This document shows, one piece after another, positions 18,740 through 28,140 of a DNA stretch of 64,000 nt. The notes under the pieces were generated by a model. The model searched no databases. It was not told the DNA's origin and saw only the letters and a list, made by a program, of their open reading frames with translations. Source of the stretch: an uncultured Paracoccaceae bacterium (lineage in GTDB: Bacteria; Pseudomonadota; Alphaproteobacteria; Rhodobacterales; Rhodobacteraceae); contig CAKSTR010000003.1 of the NCBI GenBank assembly GCA_934500835.1, forward strand, positions 289,034-353,033, given 5' to 3'. The translations under genes were made by a program, and so were the position numbers. The number at the start of each line of letters is the position of its first letter. Positions within the stretch are counted from its first letter, which is position 1.

Positions 18740-20119
18740 ATGGACCTGCGGAACGAAACGGCGGCAGAGGCGGCAGCGCGCGGGCATCTGCTTCAGCCGT
18801 CCGAGGAAATGGCCAAGCTGGGGCAGGGCTCCCGGCCGCTGTTGACCCATGGCGAGGGCATCCATGTCTTCACGGCAACCGGCAAGCGGCTGATCGATGG
18901 TCCGGCCGGGATGTGGTGCACCCAGATAGGATACGCCCGGCCCGAGATTGCCGAGGCCATCGCGAAACAGGCAATGACGCTGTCCTACAATTCGCCCTGG
19001 TATACCGTGAACAGCCCCGCAGCAGACCTGTCGGCGCAGATCGCGGCCCGAACTCCGGGAGATCTGAACCGGGTCTTCTTCACCACCGGCGGATCGACCG
19101 CCGTCGATACGGCGCTGCGCTTCAGCGAATATTACAACAACGTGCTGGGCCGGCCGCAGAAGAAGAAGATCATCGTGCGGATCGATGGCTACCACGGCAG
19201 CACGGCGCTGACGGCGGCCTGTTCGGGGCGCACCGGGATGTGGCCGAACTTCGACATCGCGCAGGATCGGATCAGCTTCCTTTCCGCGCCGAACCCGCGG
19301 TTGGCCGAAGGGCGCAGCCCGGATGATTTCCTTGCCCTGCTGGTCGATGAGTTCGAGGCGCGGCTGGCCGCCCTTGGCCCTGAAACCGTGGCGGCTTTCC
19401 TGGCCGAGCCTGTGCAGGCCTCGGGCGGGGTCATCATCCCGCCCAAGGGCTATCACGCCCGCATCCGCGAAATCTGCGCCCGCCACGACATCCTTTACAT
19501 CTCGGACGAGGTGGTCACCGCCTTTGGCCGCTGCGGCGCCTGGTTCGCCTCGGAAGAGGTGTTCGGCGTGGTCCCCGACATCATCACCTTCGCCAAGGGC
19601 GTGACCTCGGGCTATGTGCCCCTGGGCGGGCTGGCGATTTCCGAGTCGGTCCTGGCCCGCGTCTCTGGCGGGAACGCCAAGGGCGGCTGGTTCAACAACG
19701 GCTATACCTACAGCGGCCACCCGGTCGCCTGCGCGGCGGCGCTTGCCAATATCGAGGTGATCGAGAAGGACGGCCTTCTGCCGCATGTCCGCGCGATGGA
19801 GCCGCAGTTCGGCCGGATGCTGGAAGGGTTGCGGGATCTGCCGCTGGTGGTGGATGCCCGCCATACCGGCCTGATCGGCGCGGTCGAGATCATGACCGGC
19901 CCGCCCCACGCCGAGGCCGATGAATTCGACAAGAAGCTTGCCGCCCGCGTCGATGCCATCGCCTACGAACTGGGTCTGATCGTGCGGCCGATCGCAAATC
20001 TTTGCGTGATTTCGCCGCCGCTGGTGATCACCCCCGCACAGATCGACGAGATCGGCACCATCTTGCGGCAGGCGATCACCCGGACCGCCAGGGAGTTGGC
20101 CGATGGCCAATTTGGCTGA
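18740..20119 (+). CDS. Class III PLP-dependent aminotransferase (omega-amino acid / amine type)
   Basis: A 459-residue class III transaminase. [24 protein letters not shown] and [15 protein letters not shown] are the cofactor phosphate region, [14 protein letters not shown] follows, [11 protein letters not shown] holds the PLP-pyridine Asp, and [16 protein letters not shown] carries the Schiff-base lysine. Members transfer terminal amino groups (beta-alanine, putrescine, taurine, GABA and others) to pyruvate or 2-oxoglutarate. The open frame starts at 18704, but ATG 18740 has GGGAGG upstream and lies after the palindromic operator. It overlaps the TetR gene by 17 nt, so the two are co-transcribed. 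With the polyamine-type importer downstream, an amine or omega-amino acid substrate is likely. Confidence 0.92.
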   Translation: MDLRNETAAEAAARGHLLQPSEEMAKLGQGSRPLLTHGEGIHVFTATGKRLIDGPAGMWCTQIGYARPEIAEAIAKQAMTLSYNSPWYTVNSPAADLSAQIAARTPGDLNRVFFTTGGSTAVDTALRFSEYYNNVLGRPQKKKIIVRIDGYHGSTALTAACSGRTGMWPNFDIAQDRISFLSAPNPRLAEGRSPDDFLALLVDEFEARLAALGPETVAAFLAEPVQASGGVIIPPKGYHARIREICARHDILYISDEVVTAFGRCGAWFASEEVFGVVPDIITFAKGVTSGYVPLGGLAISESVLARVSGGNAKGGWFNNGYTYSGHPVACAAALANIEVIEKDGLLPHVRAMEPQFGRMLEGLRDLPLVVDARHTGLIGAVEIMTGPPHAEADEFDKKLAARVDAIAYELGLIVRPIANLCVISPPLVITPAQIDEIGTILRQAITRTARELADGQFG

Positions 20120-20762
20120 CCCCGCACCGATCCGCCGCCGCAAGTGCATTCCCCGCGACGATCAGGTCATGGGGCGGCGGCGGCAGCTGCTGGAGGCTAC
20201 GGTCTCGGTCATCGGCAAAAGCGGGCTGACCGGGCTGACCATGAAGACCATCGCCGATGCCGCCGGTTGCAGCTATGGCGTGGCGGCTTTCCACTTCCGG
20301 TCGAAGGATGGTCTGCTTCTGGCGGCGCTGGATCATCTGGTCGAGGAATATGAGAAGATCCGCCAGCCGCTTGCGTCTGGCGCAGTCGGGCCGGCCGAGG
20401 CGGCTGCCTTCCGCCTTCGCGCCATGGTGGACAGTGATTTCGACGGAACGGTCTCGGGCGGGCGGCAGATTGCGGTCTGGGTGGCCTTCTGGGCCGAAAC
20501 CGCCCGCAACCGCGCCTATCGCCTGCGCTGCGCCGAACTGAAAAAGCGTTACCGCCAGACCACCGCTGCCGATGTGGCGACACTGGCCGCCGCACGCGGG
20601 CTGGCGGTCGATGCCGATCAGGTCTCGGCCACGCTGAACGCCATAGTGGACGGGTTCTGGATCTCGAATCTGGTGGCGGGTCAGACCGGCCCGGCATCGC
20701 GTGAGGCCGGGCGGCAGGCCTGTCTGGCCTATCTGAAGTCAGTGTTTCCTGCGGATTTCTAA
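20103..20762 (+). CDS. TetR family transcriptional regulator, BetI-like
   Basis: A 219-residue regulator. The HTH is at about 27-75 ([55 protein letters not shown]). The C-terminal domain resembles the BetI/TetR_C_6 group ([39 protein letters not shown]). ATG 20103 has GGGAG 7 nt upstream; an alternative ATG is at 20169. The 17-nt overlap with the aminotransferase and the palindrome over that gene's -10 suggest auto-repression relieved by an amine or acyl intermediate. Confidence 0.9.
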   Translation: MANLADPAPIRRRKCIPRDDQVMGRRRQLLEATVSVIGKSGLTGLTMKTIADAAGCSYGVAAFHFRSKDGLLLAALDHLVEEYEKIRQPLASGAVGPAEAAAFRLRAMVDSDFDGTVSGGRQIAVWVAFWAETARNRAYRLRCAELKKRYRQTTAADVATLAAARGLAVDADQVSATLNAIVDGFWISNLVAGQTGPASREAGRQACLAYLKSVFPADF

Positions 20763-20818
20763 GGGCGCGGTGCTGACAGGCCCAACCACAGGTTATGGCG
20801 ATATGAGTATTCGGAGTT

Positions 20819-20857
20819 AGGTGATCACCTGAAACCACCGCTAGCCTTACCTAGCGG
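20819..20857. promoter_or_regulatory. Two dyads upstream of the acyl-CoA synthetase
   Basis: AGGTGATCACCT (20819-20830) is a perfect 12-bp palindrome. CCGCTAG-N6-CTAGCGG (20838-20844 with 20851-20857) is a perfect 7-bp inverted repeat. Both sit in the 109-bp gap between the TetR gene and the synthetase, 14 to 53 bp before its ATG. Either could be an operator; neither resembles the TGATTG dyad at 18701. The second could also form a leader hairpin. Confidence 0.5.
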
Positions 20858-20871
20858 CACTGGGGGGCGAG

Positions 20872-23010
20872 ATGACCATCGGAACGGCGATCAGCGCAGC
20901 AAGGACGGGCGGGGTCCATCCGCTTGACCCGCTGTTGCGGCCGGCCTCGCTGGCCTTTGTGGGCGCCTCGCCGAAGCCCGATACCCCCGGCAACACCATG
21001 CTGCACGCGGCCACGCTGGATGGCTACCGGGGCCGCGTTCATGCGGTGAATCCGCGATATGACCGCATCGGGGACGTGCCCTGCTTCCCCTCGCTTGCAG
21101 CACTGCCGGCACCGGTGGAACATGTGGTGCTGGGGCTTGGCAACGCGCAGCTTGAGGCAGGGCTGACCGAGGCCGTCGCGCATGGGGCGAAGGCGGTCAC
21201 GATCTTCGCCAGTTGCGATCTGACCGGGCAGCCGGGCGATCCCTTGGCCGGACGGCTGGCGGCCATCGCGCGCGAGGCGGGGGTCGCGATCTGCGGCGGC
21301 AATGGCATGGGGTTCTGCAATCCCACAATCGGCCTGCGCGTCTCGGGTTTTGCGGCGGCCCTGCCGATGCGGCCGGGGCCGGTGGCCTTCATCACGCAAT
21401 CCGGCTCGGCCTTCAGCGCGCTGGCCTATAACGACGCGCGGCTGAAGTATCTGCTGGCGGTGTCCAGCGGGCGCGAACTGACGACCGAGGCCGCCGACTA
21501 TATGGACTGGGCGCTGGACCAGCCGCAGACGCGGGCGGTCGGGCTGTTTCTGGAAACCGCCCGCAGCCCCGGGCGGCTGGTGGCGGCGCTGGAAAAGGCC
21601 GATGCGCTGGGCGTTCCGGTGGTCGCGCTGAAGGTCGGCAAAAGCCCCATCGCGGCGGAGTTTGCCGTCAGCCATTCGGGTGCCATCGCCGGAGACAGTG
21701 CCGCCTGGGACGCGCTGTTCGCCCGCCATGGCGTCATGGCCGTGGACACGCTGGACGATCTGTCGGCGACGCTGCTGCTGGCCGCGCATGCCGGCGTTCT
21801 GCCGCCCGGCGGAATGGCCTCTCTGCACGACTCGGGGGGCGAGCGCGAGATGGTGGCCGATCTGGCGGAACGGCACGAAGTGCCTTTCGCGGCGGTCAGC
21901 CAGCGCACGCTGGACCGGCTGGCGCTGCATCTCGATCCCGGGCTGCCGCCGGCCAATCCCCTGGATGTCTGGGGCACCGGCCGCGATTTCGAGGCGCAGG
22001 TGCAGGGCTGCATGGAGGCGATGCTGGATGACCCAGACACCGCCATCGGCGTGCTGTTCCAGGATGTCCGAGACGGATCATATGTTGCCGAAGGGTTTAC
22101 CCGTGCGGTGGTGGCGGCGGCTCGGGGCCGGACGACACCCTGTGCCGTGGTCAGCAACTATGCCAGCGTCAGCCATCGCGCCCTTGCCTTGCGGGTGACA
22201 GAAGCCGGAGTGCCGGTGATCGATGGCACGGTCGAGGGGCTGCGCGCCGTCCGTCATCTGATGGCTTTCCGTGACCGCCGCGCGGCACCGCGCAGTATGC
22301 CCGCTCCGGTGACTGCGGCGACACGCGAGCACTGGCGCGCGCGGCTGGCCCATCCCGCGCCAGTTTCGGCAACCGAAGCGGCGGCATTGCTGGGTGACTA
22401 CGGCATCCCGGTGGCCGAGACCCTTCCGGCCGACAGCGCCGAGACGGCCGTGGCGGCAGCCAACCGCCTTGGCTGGCCTGTCGCGTTGAAATCGGCAGCC
22501 GAGGGTCTGCATCACAAGACCGAGGCGGATGGGGTGGCCCTCAACCTGCCGGACGCGGATGCGCTGCGGGCCGCCTATGACGGCATGTCCGGCCTTGGGC
22601 CGCAGGTCACCGTCTCGCCCATGGTGCGGGGCCGGATCGAGATGGCTTTTGGGCTGGTGCAGGATGCGCAGTTCGGCCCGGTGCTGATGCTGGCCGCAGG
22701 GGGTGTCTATATCGAAGCACTGGCCGACCGCGCCGTCGCCCTGCCGCCCGTGTCGCAGGAACAGGCGGCACGGATGCTGGCGGGTTTGCGGGTGCACCGG
22801 CTGATGGGGGCGCTGCGGGGCCTGCCGGCGGTGGATGCCGGGGCCGTGGCCGCCGCCTTTGCCCGCCTTTCCATGCTGGCGGAAGATCTGGGCGATCTGA
22901 TCGCCGAACTGGATGTGAACCCGCTTCTGGTCTCGGACACCGGCATCAGGGCGGTGGATGCCCTGATCGTCACCCGGGCAGAAGCTTCCCAGGAGAACGG
23001 AAAACGCTGA
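20872..23010 (+). CDS. NDP-forming acyl-CoA synthetase (acetate-CoA ligase family), fused alpha-beta form
   Basis: A 712-residue fused enzyme. The N-terminal CoA-binding Rossmann domain (PASLAFVGASPKPDTPGN), two succinyl-CoA-ligase-like domains with SHSGAIAGD carrying the likely phospho-histidine, and a C-terminal ATP-grasp domain (EAAALLGDYGIPVAET, GWPVALKSAAEGLHHKTEADGV, GRIEMAFGLVQDAQFGPVLMLAAGG, ELDVNPLLV). It couples NTP to formation of an acyl-CoA from a free acid, or the reverse. Its stop and the next ATG share one base, so it is translated together with an acyl-CoA dehydrogenase, suggesting activation of a carboxylic acid (perhaps amine-bearing, judging from the neighbours) followed by alpha,beta-dehydrogenation. 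Confidence 0.92.
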   Translation: MTIGTAISAARTGGVHPLDPLLRPASLAFVGASPKPDTPGNTMLHAATLDGYRGRVHAVNPRYDRIGDVPCFPSLAALPAPVEHVVLGLGNAQLEAGLTEAVAHGAKAVTIFASCDLTGQPGDPLAGRLAAIAREAGVAICGGNGMGFCNPTIGLRVSGFAAALPMRPGPVAFITQSGSAFSALAYNDARLKYLLAVSSGRELTTEAADYMDWALDQPQTRAVGLFLETARSPGRLVAALEKADALGVPVVALKVGKSPIAAEFAVSHSGAIAGDSAAWDALFARHGVMAVDTLDDLSATLLLAAHAGVLPPGGMASLHDSGGEREMVADLAERHEVPFAAVSQRTLDRLALHLDPGLPPANPLDVWGTGRDFEAQVQGCMEAMLDDPDTAIGVLFQDVRDGSYVAEGFTRAVVAAARGRTTPCAVVSNYASVSHRALALRVTEAGVPVIDGTVEGLRAVRHLMAFRDRRAAPRSMPAPVTAATREHWRARLAHPAPVSATEAAALLGDYGIPVAETLPADSAETAVAAANRLGWPVALKSAAEGLHHKTEADGVALNLPDADALRAAYDGMSGLGPQVTVSPMVRGRIEMAFGLVQDAQFGPVLMLAAGGVYIEALADRAVALPPVSQEQAARMLAGLRVHRLMGALRGLPAVDAGAVAAAFARLSMLAEDLGDLIAELDVNPLLVSDTGIRAVDALIVTRAEASQENGKR

Positions 23011-24227
23011 TGGATTTTGCATTCACCCCCCGCCAGCGGGCGCTGTCGGAAAAGGCCCGCGCCTTTGTGGACGAGGTGCTTCTGCCCTTGGAGGAAGTCA
23101 CCGACACCCACGGCGAATTGCCGATGGATCTGCGCGAGGGCGTGCGCCGACAGGTGCGCGACTGGGGCTTTGCCGGCATCAACCACACGGCCGAGAATGG
23201 CGGCATGGGCCTTCCCATGCTGGAGCAGACCGCGATCGAGGAACAACTGGGCCGCGTCACCAATGGCCTTTGGAGTTGCGTCTGGCGCCCGCCGGTCAGC
23301 CTGAAGTTCGGCACCAATGCGCAGCGCGACCGCTGGCTGCGCCCGTCCTGTGCCGGGCAGCGCCGGGGCGCCTTTGCCATCACCGAGGAAGGCGCGGGGT
23401 CGGACCCCCGTCAGGTGAAAACCCGGGCGGTGAAGAAGGGCGATCAGTGGCTGCTGACCGGCACGAAATGGTTTGTCACCTCGTACAACGCTTCGGATTT
23501 CGTGATCGTCCATGCCCATGTCGATGACGATCCCGACAAGCCGACGCTGTTCATCGTCGACAAGCCTTCCTTCACCGAGGCACCGCCCACGGTGACGCAT
23601 CTGCGCTCGCCCAAGTTCATGCACAACTTCGCCTTCGACCATGCCGAGTTGGAGTTCAACGAAACCCCGGTGCCTGAAGAGGCGATGCTGGGGCAGATCG
23701 GACAGGGGTTCGAGCTGACCAAGGACTGGTTCGTCGAGGCCCGGCTGCAGATCGCCTCGCATGCCGTGGGGGCGGCCTGCCGGGCCGCGGATGTGGCCAA
23801 TGACTTTGCCGCCAGACGCCAGCAGTTCGGCAAACCGATCCGCGATTTTCAGGGCATCGAGTTCATGCTGGCCGATATGGCGGTCGAGATCTTCGCCGCG
23901 AAGTCGATGCTTTACCGTGTGGCATGGGAGATCGACCAGAAGCTGGACCGCAAGCTGGTGCATGCCCATGCCTCGGCGCTGAAGCTGCATTGTTCGGAAA
24001 TGGCGGGCAGGGTGATCGACAAGGCGCTGCAGATCCTTGGCGGGCGCGGCTACATGCGCGAGAACCCGGTCGAACGGCTGTACCGCGACATCCGAGTCGA
24101 CCGGATCTGGGAGGGCACCTCCGAGGTTCAGCGCGTCATCATCGCCGGCCAGATCAAGAAGCGAGGCTTTGGCGTCTTTGCCGATGTTGGGGCCGATGTC
24201 GGGGCCGATGCCGGGGCCAGCGCATGA
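23010..24227 (+). CDS. Acyl-CoA dehydrogenase family protein
   Basis: A 405-residue flavoenzyme with the three ACAD regions: N-terminal helices (DFAFTPRQRALSEKARAFVDEVLLPLEE), the FAD-contacting middle segment (GAFAITEEGAGSDPRQVKTRA, WLLTGTKWFVTSYNASDFVIVHA), and C-terminal helices with RRQQFGKPIRDFQGIEFMLADMA and LQILGGRGYMRENPVERLYRDIRVDRIWEGTSEVQR. It should oxidise the acyl-CoA made by the upstream synthetase. The C-terminus is odd: the last residues are a GADV/GADA repeat encoded by a 12-nt tandem repeat (24180-24215). The stop overlaps the first permease ATG by 4 nt, so import and oxidation genes are coupled. Confidence 0.93.
   Translation: MDFAFTPRQRALSEKARAFVDEVLLPLEEVTDTHGELPMDLREGVRRQVRDWGFAGINHTAENGGMGLPMLEQTAIEEQLGRVTNGLWSCVWRPPVSLKFGTNAQRDRWLRPSCAGQRRGAFAITEEGAGSDPRQVKTRAVKKGDQWLLTGTKWFVTSYNASDFVIVHAHVDDDPDKPTLFIVDKPSFTEAPPTVTHLRSPKFMHNFAFDHAELEFNETPVPEEAMLGQIGQGFELTKDWFVEARLQIASHAVGAACRAADVANDFAARRQQFGKPIRDFQGIEFMLADMAVEIFAAKSMLYRVAWEIDQKLDRKLVHAHASALKLHCSEMAGRVIDKALQILGGRGYMRENPVERLYRDIRVDRIWEGTSEVQRVIIAGQIKKRGFGVFADVGADVGADAGASA
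24180..24215. repeat. Three tandem 12-nt units inside the acyl-CoA dehydrogenase C-terminus
   Basis: Three in-frame copies of GCCGATGNNGGG (24180-24191, 24192-24203, 24204-24215), encoding A-D-V-G, A-D-V-G, A-D-A-G. They form a non-conserved tail, probably by slippage. Confidence 0.85.
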
Positions 24228-25078
24228 GCAGCGAAGCGGCCCCCGGCCGCTGGCACCGGCTTGAAACGGCGGCGCTGCTGGCGCCGGCGCTTCTTTTGGT
24301 GCTGGTCGTGTTCGTGGTGCCGCTTCTGCGCTTTCTGTCGCTGGCCTTCGCGGCCCCCGAAGGGCCGTTTGCCACATTTGCGGAACTGGGCGGCAGCGCG
24401 GTCTACCGCCGTATCATGCTGAACACCTTTGTCGCCGCCACCGTGGTCACGCTGATCACGGCGGTTCTGGCCTGGCCGTTGGCCTATCTCTTGTCGCGGG
24501 CGCGGGGGCTTTGGTTCACCATCCTGATCTACGGCGTTCTTTTCCCGCTGTGGATCTCGATCCTTGTGCGCACCTATTCCTGGATGCTGCTCCTGGAGCG
24601 GAACGGGCCGGTCAACCGGGCAGTGCAGGCCATGGGCCTGTCGGACGCACCGCTGCCCTTGCTGTTCAACAACACCGGCGTTCTGATCGGCATGGTGCAT
24701 GTGCTGCTGCCCTATATGGTGCTGCCGCTTTACAGCGCCATGTCGCGGATCGATCCACGGCTGATGCAGGCCAGCGACGGGCTGGGCGCCGGCCTGTGGC
24801 AAAGCTTCCGCCGCATCTGGCTGCCGCTGACCCTGCCCGGCCTGGCCGGAGGGGCGACCTTCGTCTTTCTGCTGTCGCTGGGCTTCTACATCACGCCCTC
24901 GCTTCTGGGCGGGCGGGGCAGCACCATGCTGTCCTCGCTGATCGTCGCCTTCATCAACGAGCACCTGAACTGGCCGATGGCGGCGGCGGGTTCGCTTGCG
25001 CTTCTGGCGGTGGTGGCCGTGCTGATGCTGGTGGCTGCCCGCTTCCTGCGGCTGGACAAGGGGATGTTCGCGCGATGA
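24224..25078 (+). CDS. ABC transporter permease, PotB type
   Basis: A 284-residue permease with about six transmembrane helices. The opening WHRLETAALLAPALLLVLVVFVVPLLRFLSLAF, the NTFVAATVVTLITAVLAWPLAYLLSR segment and the EAA loop ASDGLGAGLWQSFRRIWLPLTLPGLAGG are typical of PotB in spermidine/putrescine-type importers. The open frame runs in from the dehydrogenase gene; ATG 24224 gives an ATGA overlap. It pairs with the next permease. Confidence 0.92.
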   Translation: MSSEAAPGRWHRLETAALLAPALLLVLVVFVVPLLRFLSLAFAAPEGPFATFAELGGSAVYRRIMLNTFVAATVVTLITAVLAWPLAYLLSRARGLWFTILIYGVLFPLWISILVRTYSWMLLLERNGPVNRAVQAMGLSDAPLPLLFNNTGVLIGMVHVLLPYMVLPLYSAMSRIDPRLMQASDGLGAGLWQSFRRIWLPLTLPGLAGGATFVFLLSLGFYITPSLLGGRGSTMLSSLIVAFINEHLNWPMAAAGSLALLAVVAVLMLVAARFLRLDKGMFAR

Positions 25079-25872
25079 ACGGGCTTCCCCTTGGATGGCG
25101 CGTTGCCGCCAATATGGCGACCATGGCGGTCCTGGCCTTTCTGGTGGCGCCGATCGTGGCGGTGATCCCGGCTTCATTCAACAAGGCCAGCTTCATCCGC
25201 CTGCCACCGCAAGACTGGTCGCCGCTCTGGTATGGCCGGTTCTTCGGCGATGGCGAGTGGTTGCGGGCGCTGTTGAACAGCCTTGAGATTGCCGCCCTTG
25301 CCACGCTGATCGCGGTGCCGGTGGGAACCCTGGCAGCGATGGGGCTGGCGCGGGCGGGGGCGCGGTCTCGGCTGGTCGCCTCGGGCCTGTTCCTTGCGCC
25401 GATGGTGGTGCCGGTGGTGGTGGTCGCGGTGGCTGTGTATCGCTCGGCCCTGGACATCAGCATGAACGGCACGCTGACGGCGCTTGCCCTGTCGCATGCC
25501 GTTCTGGCGTTGCCCTTCGTGGTGATCAACGTCGGCATCTCGTTGCGCGGGGTGAACCCGTCCTGGCTTCTGGCGGCATCGGGTCTTGGCGCAGGCCCCT
25601 GGCGGATCTTCCGCACCGTCACCCTGCCCAACATCCTGCCGGGCGTGGCGGGTGGGGCGGTGTTTTCCTTCATGACCTCGTTCGACGAGGCCGTTCTGAC
25701 CATCTTCCTTGCCGACTACTCGACCAAGACCCTGCCGGTGAAGCTGTGGGAAACGGTGCGGCTGGAGTTCACCCCGGTTCTGGCCGTGGCCGCAACCGTA
25801 ATGATCGCACTGTCGGTGGCGCTGTTCGTGCTGGTGCAACTTACCGCCCGCAGGAACGGAGACAGGACATGA
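25075..25872 (+). CDS. ABC transporter permease, PotC type
   Basis: A 265-residue permease: LVAPIVAVIPASFNKASFIRLPP at the start, NSLEIAALATLIAVPVGTLAAMGLAR, the EAA loop AASGLGAGPWRIFRTVTLPNILPGVAGG, and FMTSFDEAVLTIFLADYSTKTLPVKLW, a PotC hallmark. It overlaps its neighbours by 4 nt on both sides (ATGA). Confidence 0.92.
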   Translation: MNGLPLGWRVAANMATMAVLAFLVAPIVAVIPASFNKASFIRLPPQDWSPLWYGRFFGDGEWLRALLNSLEIAALATLIAVPVGTLAAMGLARAGARSRLVASGLFLAPMVVPVVVVAVAVYRSALDISMNGTLTALALSHAVLALPFVVINVGISLRGVNPSWLLAASGLGAGPWRIFRTVTLPNILPGVAGGAVFSFMTSFDEAVLTIFLADYSTKTLPVKLWETVRLEFTPVLAVAATVMIALSVALFVLVQLTARRNGDRT

Positions 25873-26957
25873 CGGAAACCATCGGACTGCCGCTTGCCCT
25901 GTCGGGTGTGACCAAGCGTTACGGTGCCGTGACGGCGCTGAACCCGACCGATCTGGAAATCGGTGCGGGCGAGTTCCTGACGCTTCTCGGCCCCTCGGGC
26001 TCGGGCAAGACCACGCTTCTGAACCTTGTGGCGGGCTATACCGAACCTTCGGGCGGCACGATCAGCATCGGGACCAAGGACGTGACCCGGGTTTCTGCCC
26101 GGCACCGCAACATCGGGATGGTGTTCCAGAGCTACGCGCTTTTCCCGCATATGACCGTGGCCGAAAACCTTGCCTACGGGCTTGAGGCGCGCCGGCTGCC
26201 CAGGGCCGAAGTCGCGGCGCGGGTCGAGTCGGTGCTGGCGCTGATGCAGCTGGAAGGCTTCGGCGGGCGGCGCATCCAGCAGATGTCGGGCGGCCAGCAG
26301 CAGCGGGTGGCCGTGGCGCGGGCGCTGGTGATCGAGCCGGATGTGCTTTTGATGGACGAACCTCTTGGCGCGCTGGACCGCCAGCTGCGGCGGCAGGTCC
26401 AGGTCGAGTTGCGGCGCCTGCATCTGAAGCATGGCCGCACCACGATCTATGTCACCCACGATCAGGAAGAGGCGCTGGTCCTTTCGGACCGCATCGCCGT
26501 GATGGGCAAGGGGCGGATCCAGCAGCTTGGCACCGCGGCCGAGCTTTACGCCCGCCCCGCCAACAGCTTCATCGCCGGCTTCATCGGCGAGTCGAACCTG
26601 CTTGAGGCGCGGGTGCTGTCGGTCCGCGACGGGGTGGCGCAGGCGGATGTGCCCGCGCTTGGGCGCACCGTGACGGCCCCCGCGGTCGAGGGGGTCACAG
26701 CCGGCGCTGCGGCGCGGCTGATGATCCGCCCCGAACATCTGCGCCTGGCTCCGGCCGCCGGTCAGGGCGACGGCATCCCCGCGACCGTGACCGAGGCGAT
26801 CTATCTGGGAGAGCTGACGCAATATGGGCTGTCGCTGCCCGGAGGCGATTTCCTCTGCGCCCGGCTGATGGGGGCCGAGACGCTGTCTCCAAAGCAGCAG
26901 GTCCGGCTGTCATGGGCGCTTGAGACAGCACTTCTGGTCCCCGAAGCAAGGCCCTGA
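25869..26957 (+). CDS. ABC transporter ATP-binding protein, PotA type
   Basis: A 362-residue ATPase: Walker A GPSGSGKTT near 42-50, Q-loop VFQSYALFPHMTV, signature [15 protein letters not shown], Walker B VLLMDEPLGALD, switch VTHDQEEAL. The C-terminal 110 residues form the TOBE_2 domain (IGESNLLEARV, RLMIRPEHLRL) usual in PotA/UgpC-type ATPases. It energises the polyamine-type importer and starts with a 4-nt overlap on the PotC-type stop. Confidence 0.93.
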   Translation: MTETIGLPLALSGVTKRYGAVTALNPTDLEIGAGEFLTLLGPSGSGKTTLLNLVAGYTEPSGGTISIGTKDVTRVSARHRNIGMVFQSYALFPHMTVAENLAYGLEARRLPRAEVAARVESVLALMQLEGFGGRRIQQMSGGQQQRVAVARALVIEPDVLLMDEPLGALDRQLRRQVQVELRRLHLKHGRTTIYVTHDQEEALVLSDRIAVMGKGRIQQLGTAAELYARPANSFIAGFIGESNLLEARVLSVRDGVAQADVPALGRTVTAPAVEGVTAGAAARLMIRPEHLRLAPAAGQGDGIPATVTEAIYLGELTQYGLSLPGGDFLCARLMGAETLSPKQQVRLSWALETALLVPEARP

Positions 26958-27038
26958 CCGGCGTATCCCCATCTGCCATTCCGCGAACGACCCCAAGGAA
27001 CCCACCCACGAAAAGACAACAGCAACACGGAGGAAGTT

Positions 27039-28085
27039 ATGGACAGACGTAGTTTTCTGATTGGCGCCTCGGCCACCGCCATGCTTGCGGCCCAAGGGTT
27101 CCCCGCCTTTGCGGTGGACCGGCCCTTCACCTTTACCTCCTGGGGGGGTGCGCTGTCTGACGCCGAGCGCAACGCCTTCATCGATCCCTTCGCGGCGATG
27201 AAGGGGATCGAGGCGATCAACACCTCGCCCACCGAGACCGCCAAGATCATCGCCATGGTCGAGGCGAAGAAGGTGGAATGGGATCTGACCTGCGAAGGCG
27301 GCACCACGGTCTTTCAGGGTGAACAGATGGGCTTTCTGGAGACGCTGGACCTGTCCAAGATCCCCAATGCGGCGCCCCTGCCGGATGCAATGCGCGCGCC
27401 TTGCGGTCTTGTCACCTCGACCGGGGCGACGATCATCGCCTGGTCGGAAAGCGCCTTCCCGGATGGCGGACCGCAAAGCTGGGCCGACTTCTGGGATGTC
27501 GCCCGCTTCCCCGGCCCGCGCGGGCTTTATAGCGAGTTCACCTACAACTACGAAGCGGCCCTGCTGGCCGCCGGGCTGAAGGCCGACGAAATCTATCCCG
27601 TCACGCCCGAGAAGATCGAGCAGGCCTTCGCCAAGATCCGCGAGATCAAACCGCATGTCACGGTCTGGTGGTCGTCGGGTGCGCAGCCGCCGCAGCTTCT
27701 GTCGACCGGAGAGCTTGCGCTGTCCTCGGCCTGGAGCGGGCGGGTGCTGGCCGCCAGGGCCGAAGGCGCGCCCGTGGGCTTCACCTTCCGCGACGGCGTG
27801 GCCTGGGGCAACTGGTGGGTGATCCCCAAAGGCTCGCCCTATGTCGATCTGGCGCATGAGGCGATCAACTTCGCGCTGGATGTCGAGAACCAGAAAAAGC
27901 TTCTGCCGCTGAAGACCTATGGCCCGGTGATCAGCGCCGCGACAGAAGGACTGTCGCCCGAGGATGCGGCGATCCTCGTCATGTCGCCCGAGAACCTTCA
28001 GCACATGCTCTTGCTGAACGAAAAGGAAGGCTGGGCCTATACCGAGGCCACGATGGGAAGCTGGCAGCAGCTGATGATGGAGTGA
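27039..28085 (+). CDS. ABC transporter substrate-binding protein, PotD type (Tat-exported)
   Basis: A 348-residue binding protein with a twin-arginine signal (DRRSFLIGASATAMLAAQGFPAFA). The mature part has FTFTSWGGALSDAERNAFIDPFAAMKGIEAI and DLTCEGGTTVFQGEQMGFLETLDLS, typical of the SBP_bac_8/PotD group. ATG 27039 has CGGAGGAAG upstream. It is separated from the ATPase by 81 nt and ends just before a strong hairpin. The ligand is probably a cationic or amino compound; polyamines are only the family default. Confidence 0.92.
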   Translation: MDRRSFLIGASATAMLAAQGFPAFAVDRPFTFTSWGGALSDAERNAFIDPFAAMKGIEAINTSPTETAKIIAMVEAKKVEWDLTCEGGTTVFQGEQMGFLETLDLSKIPNAAPLPDAMRAPCGLVTSTGATIIAWSESAFPDGGPQSWADFWDVARFPGPRGLYSEFTYNYEAALLAAGLKADEIYPVTPEKIEQAFAKIREIKPHVTVWWSSGAQPPQLLSTGELALSSAWSGRVLAARAEGAPVGFTFRDGVAWGNWWVIPKGSPYVDLAHEAINFALDVENQKKLLPLKTYGPVISAATEGLSPEDAAILVMSPENLQHMLLLNEKEGWAYTEATMGSWQQLMME

Positions 28086-28090
28086 ACCGC

Positions 28091-28117
28091 GCGGGCCGGG
28101 GGCGATCCCCGGCCCGC
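28091..28117 (+). terminator. Strong hairpin after the PotD-type gene
   Basis: A perfect 11-bp GC-only stem (GCGGGCCGGGG 28091-28101 with 28107-28117), loop GCGAT, followed by TTCCCTT without a T run. It is either an inefficient terminator or a stabilising 3' end before the amidohydrolase. Confidence 0.7.
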
Positions 28118-28140
28118 TTCCCTTGCTGCAGGAGGCGACG

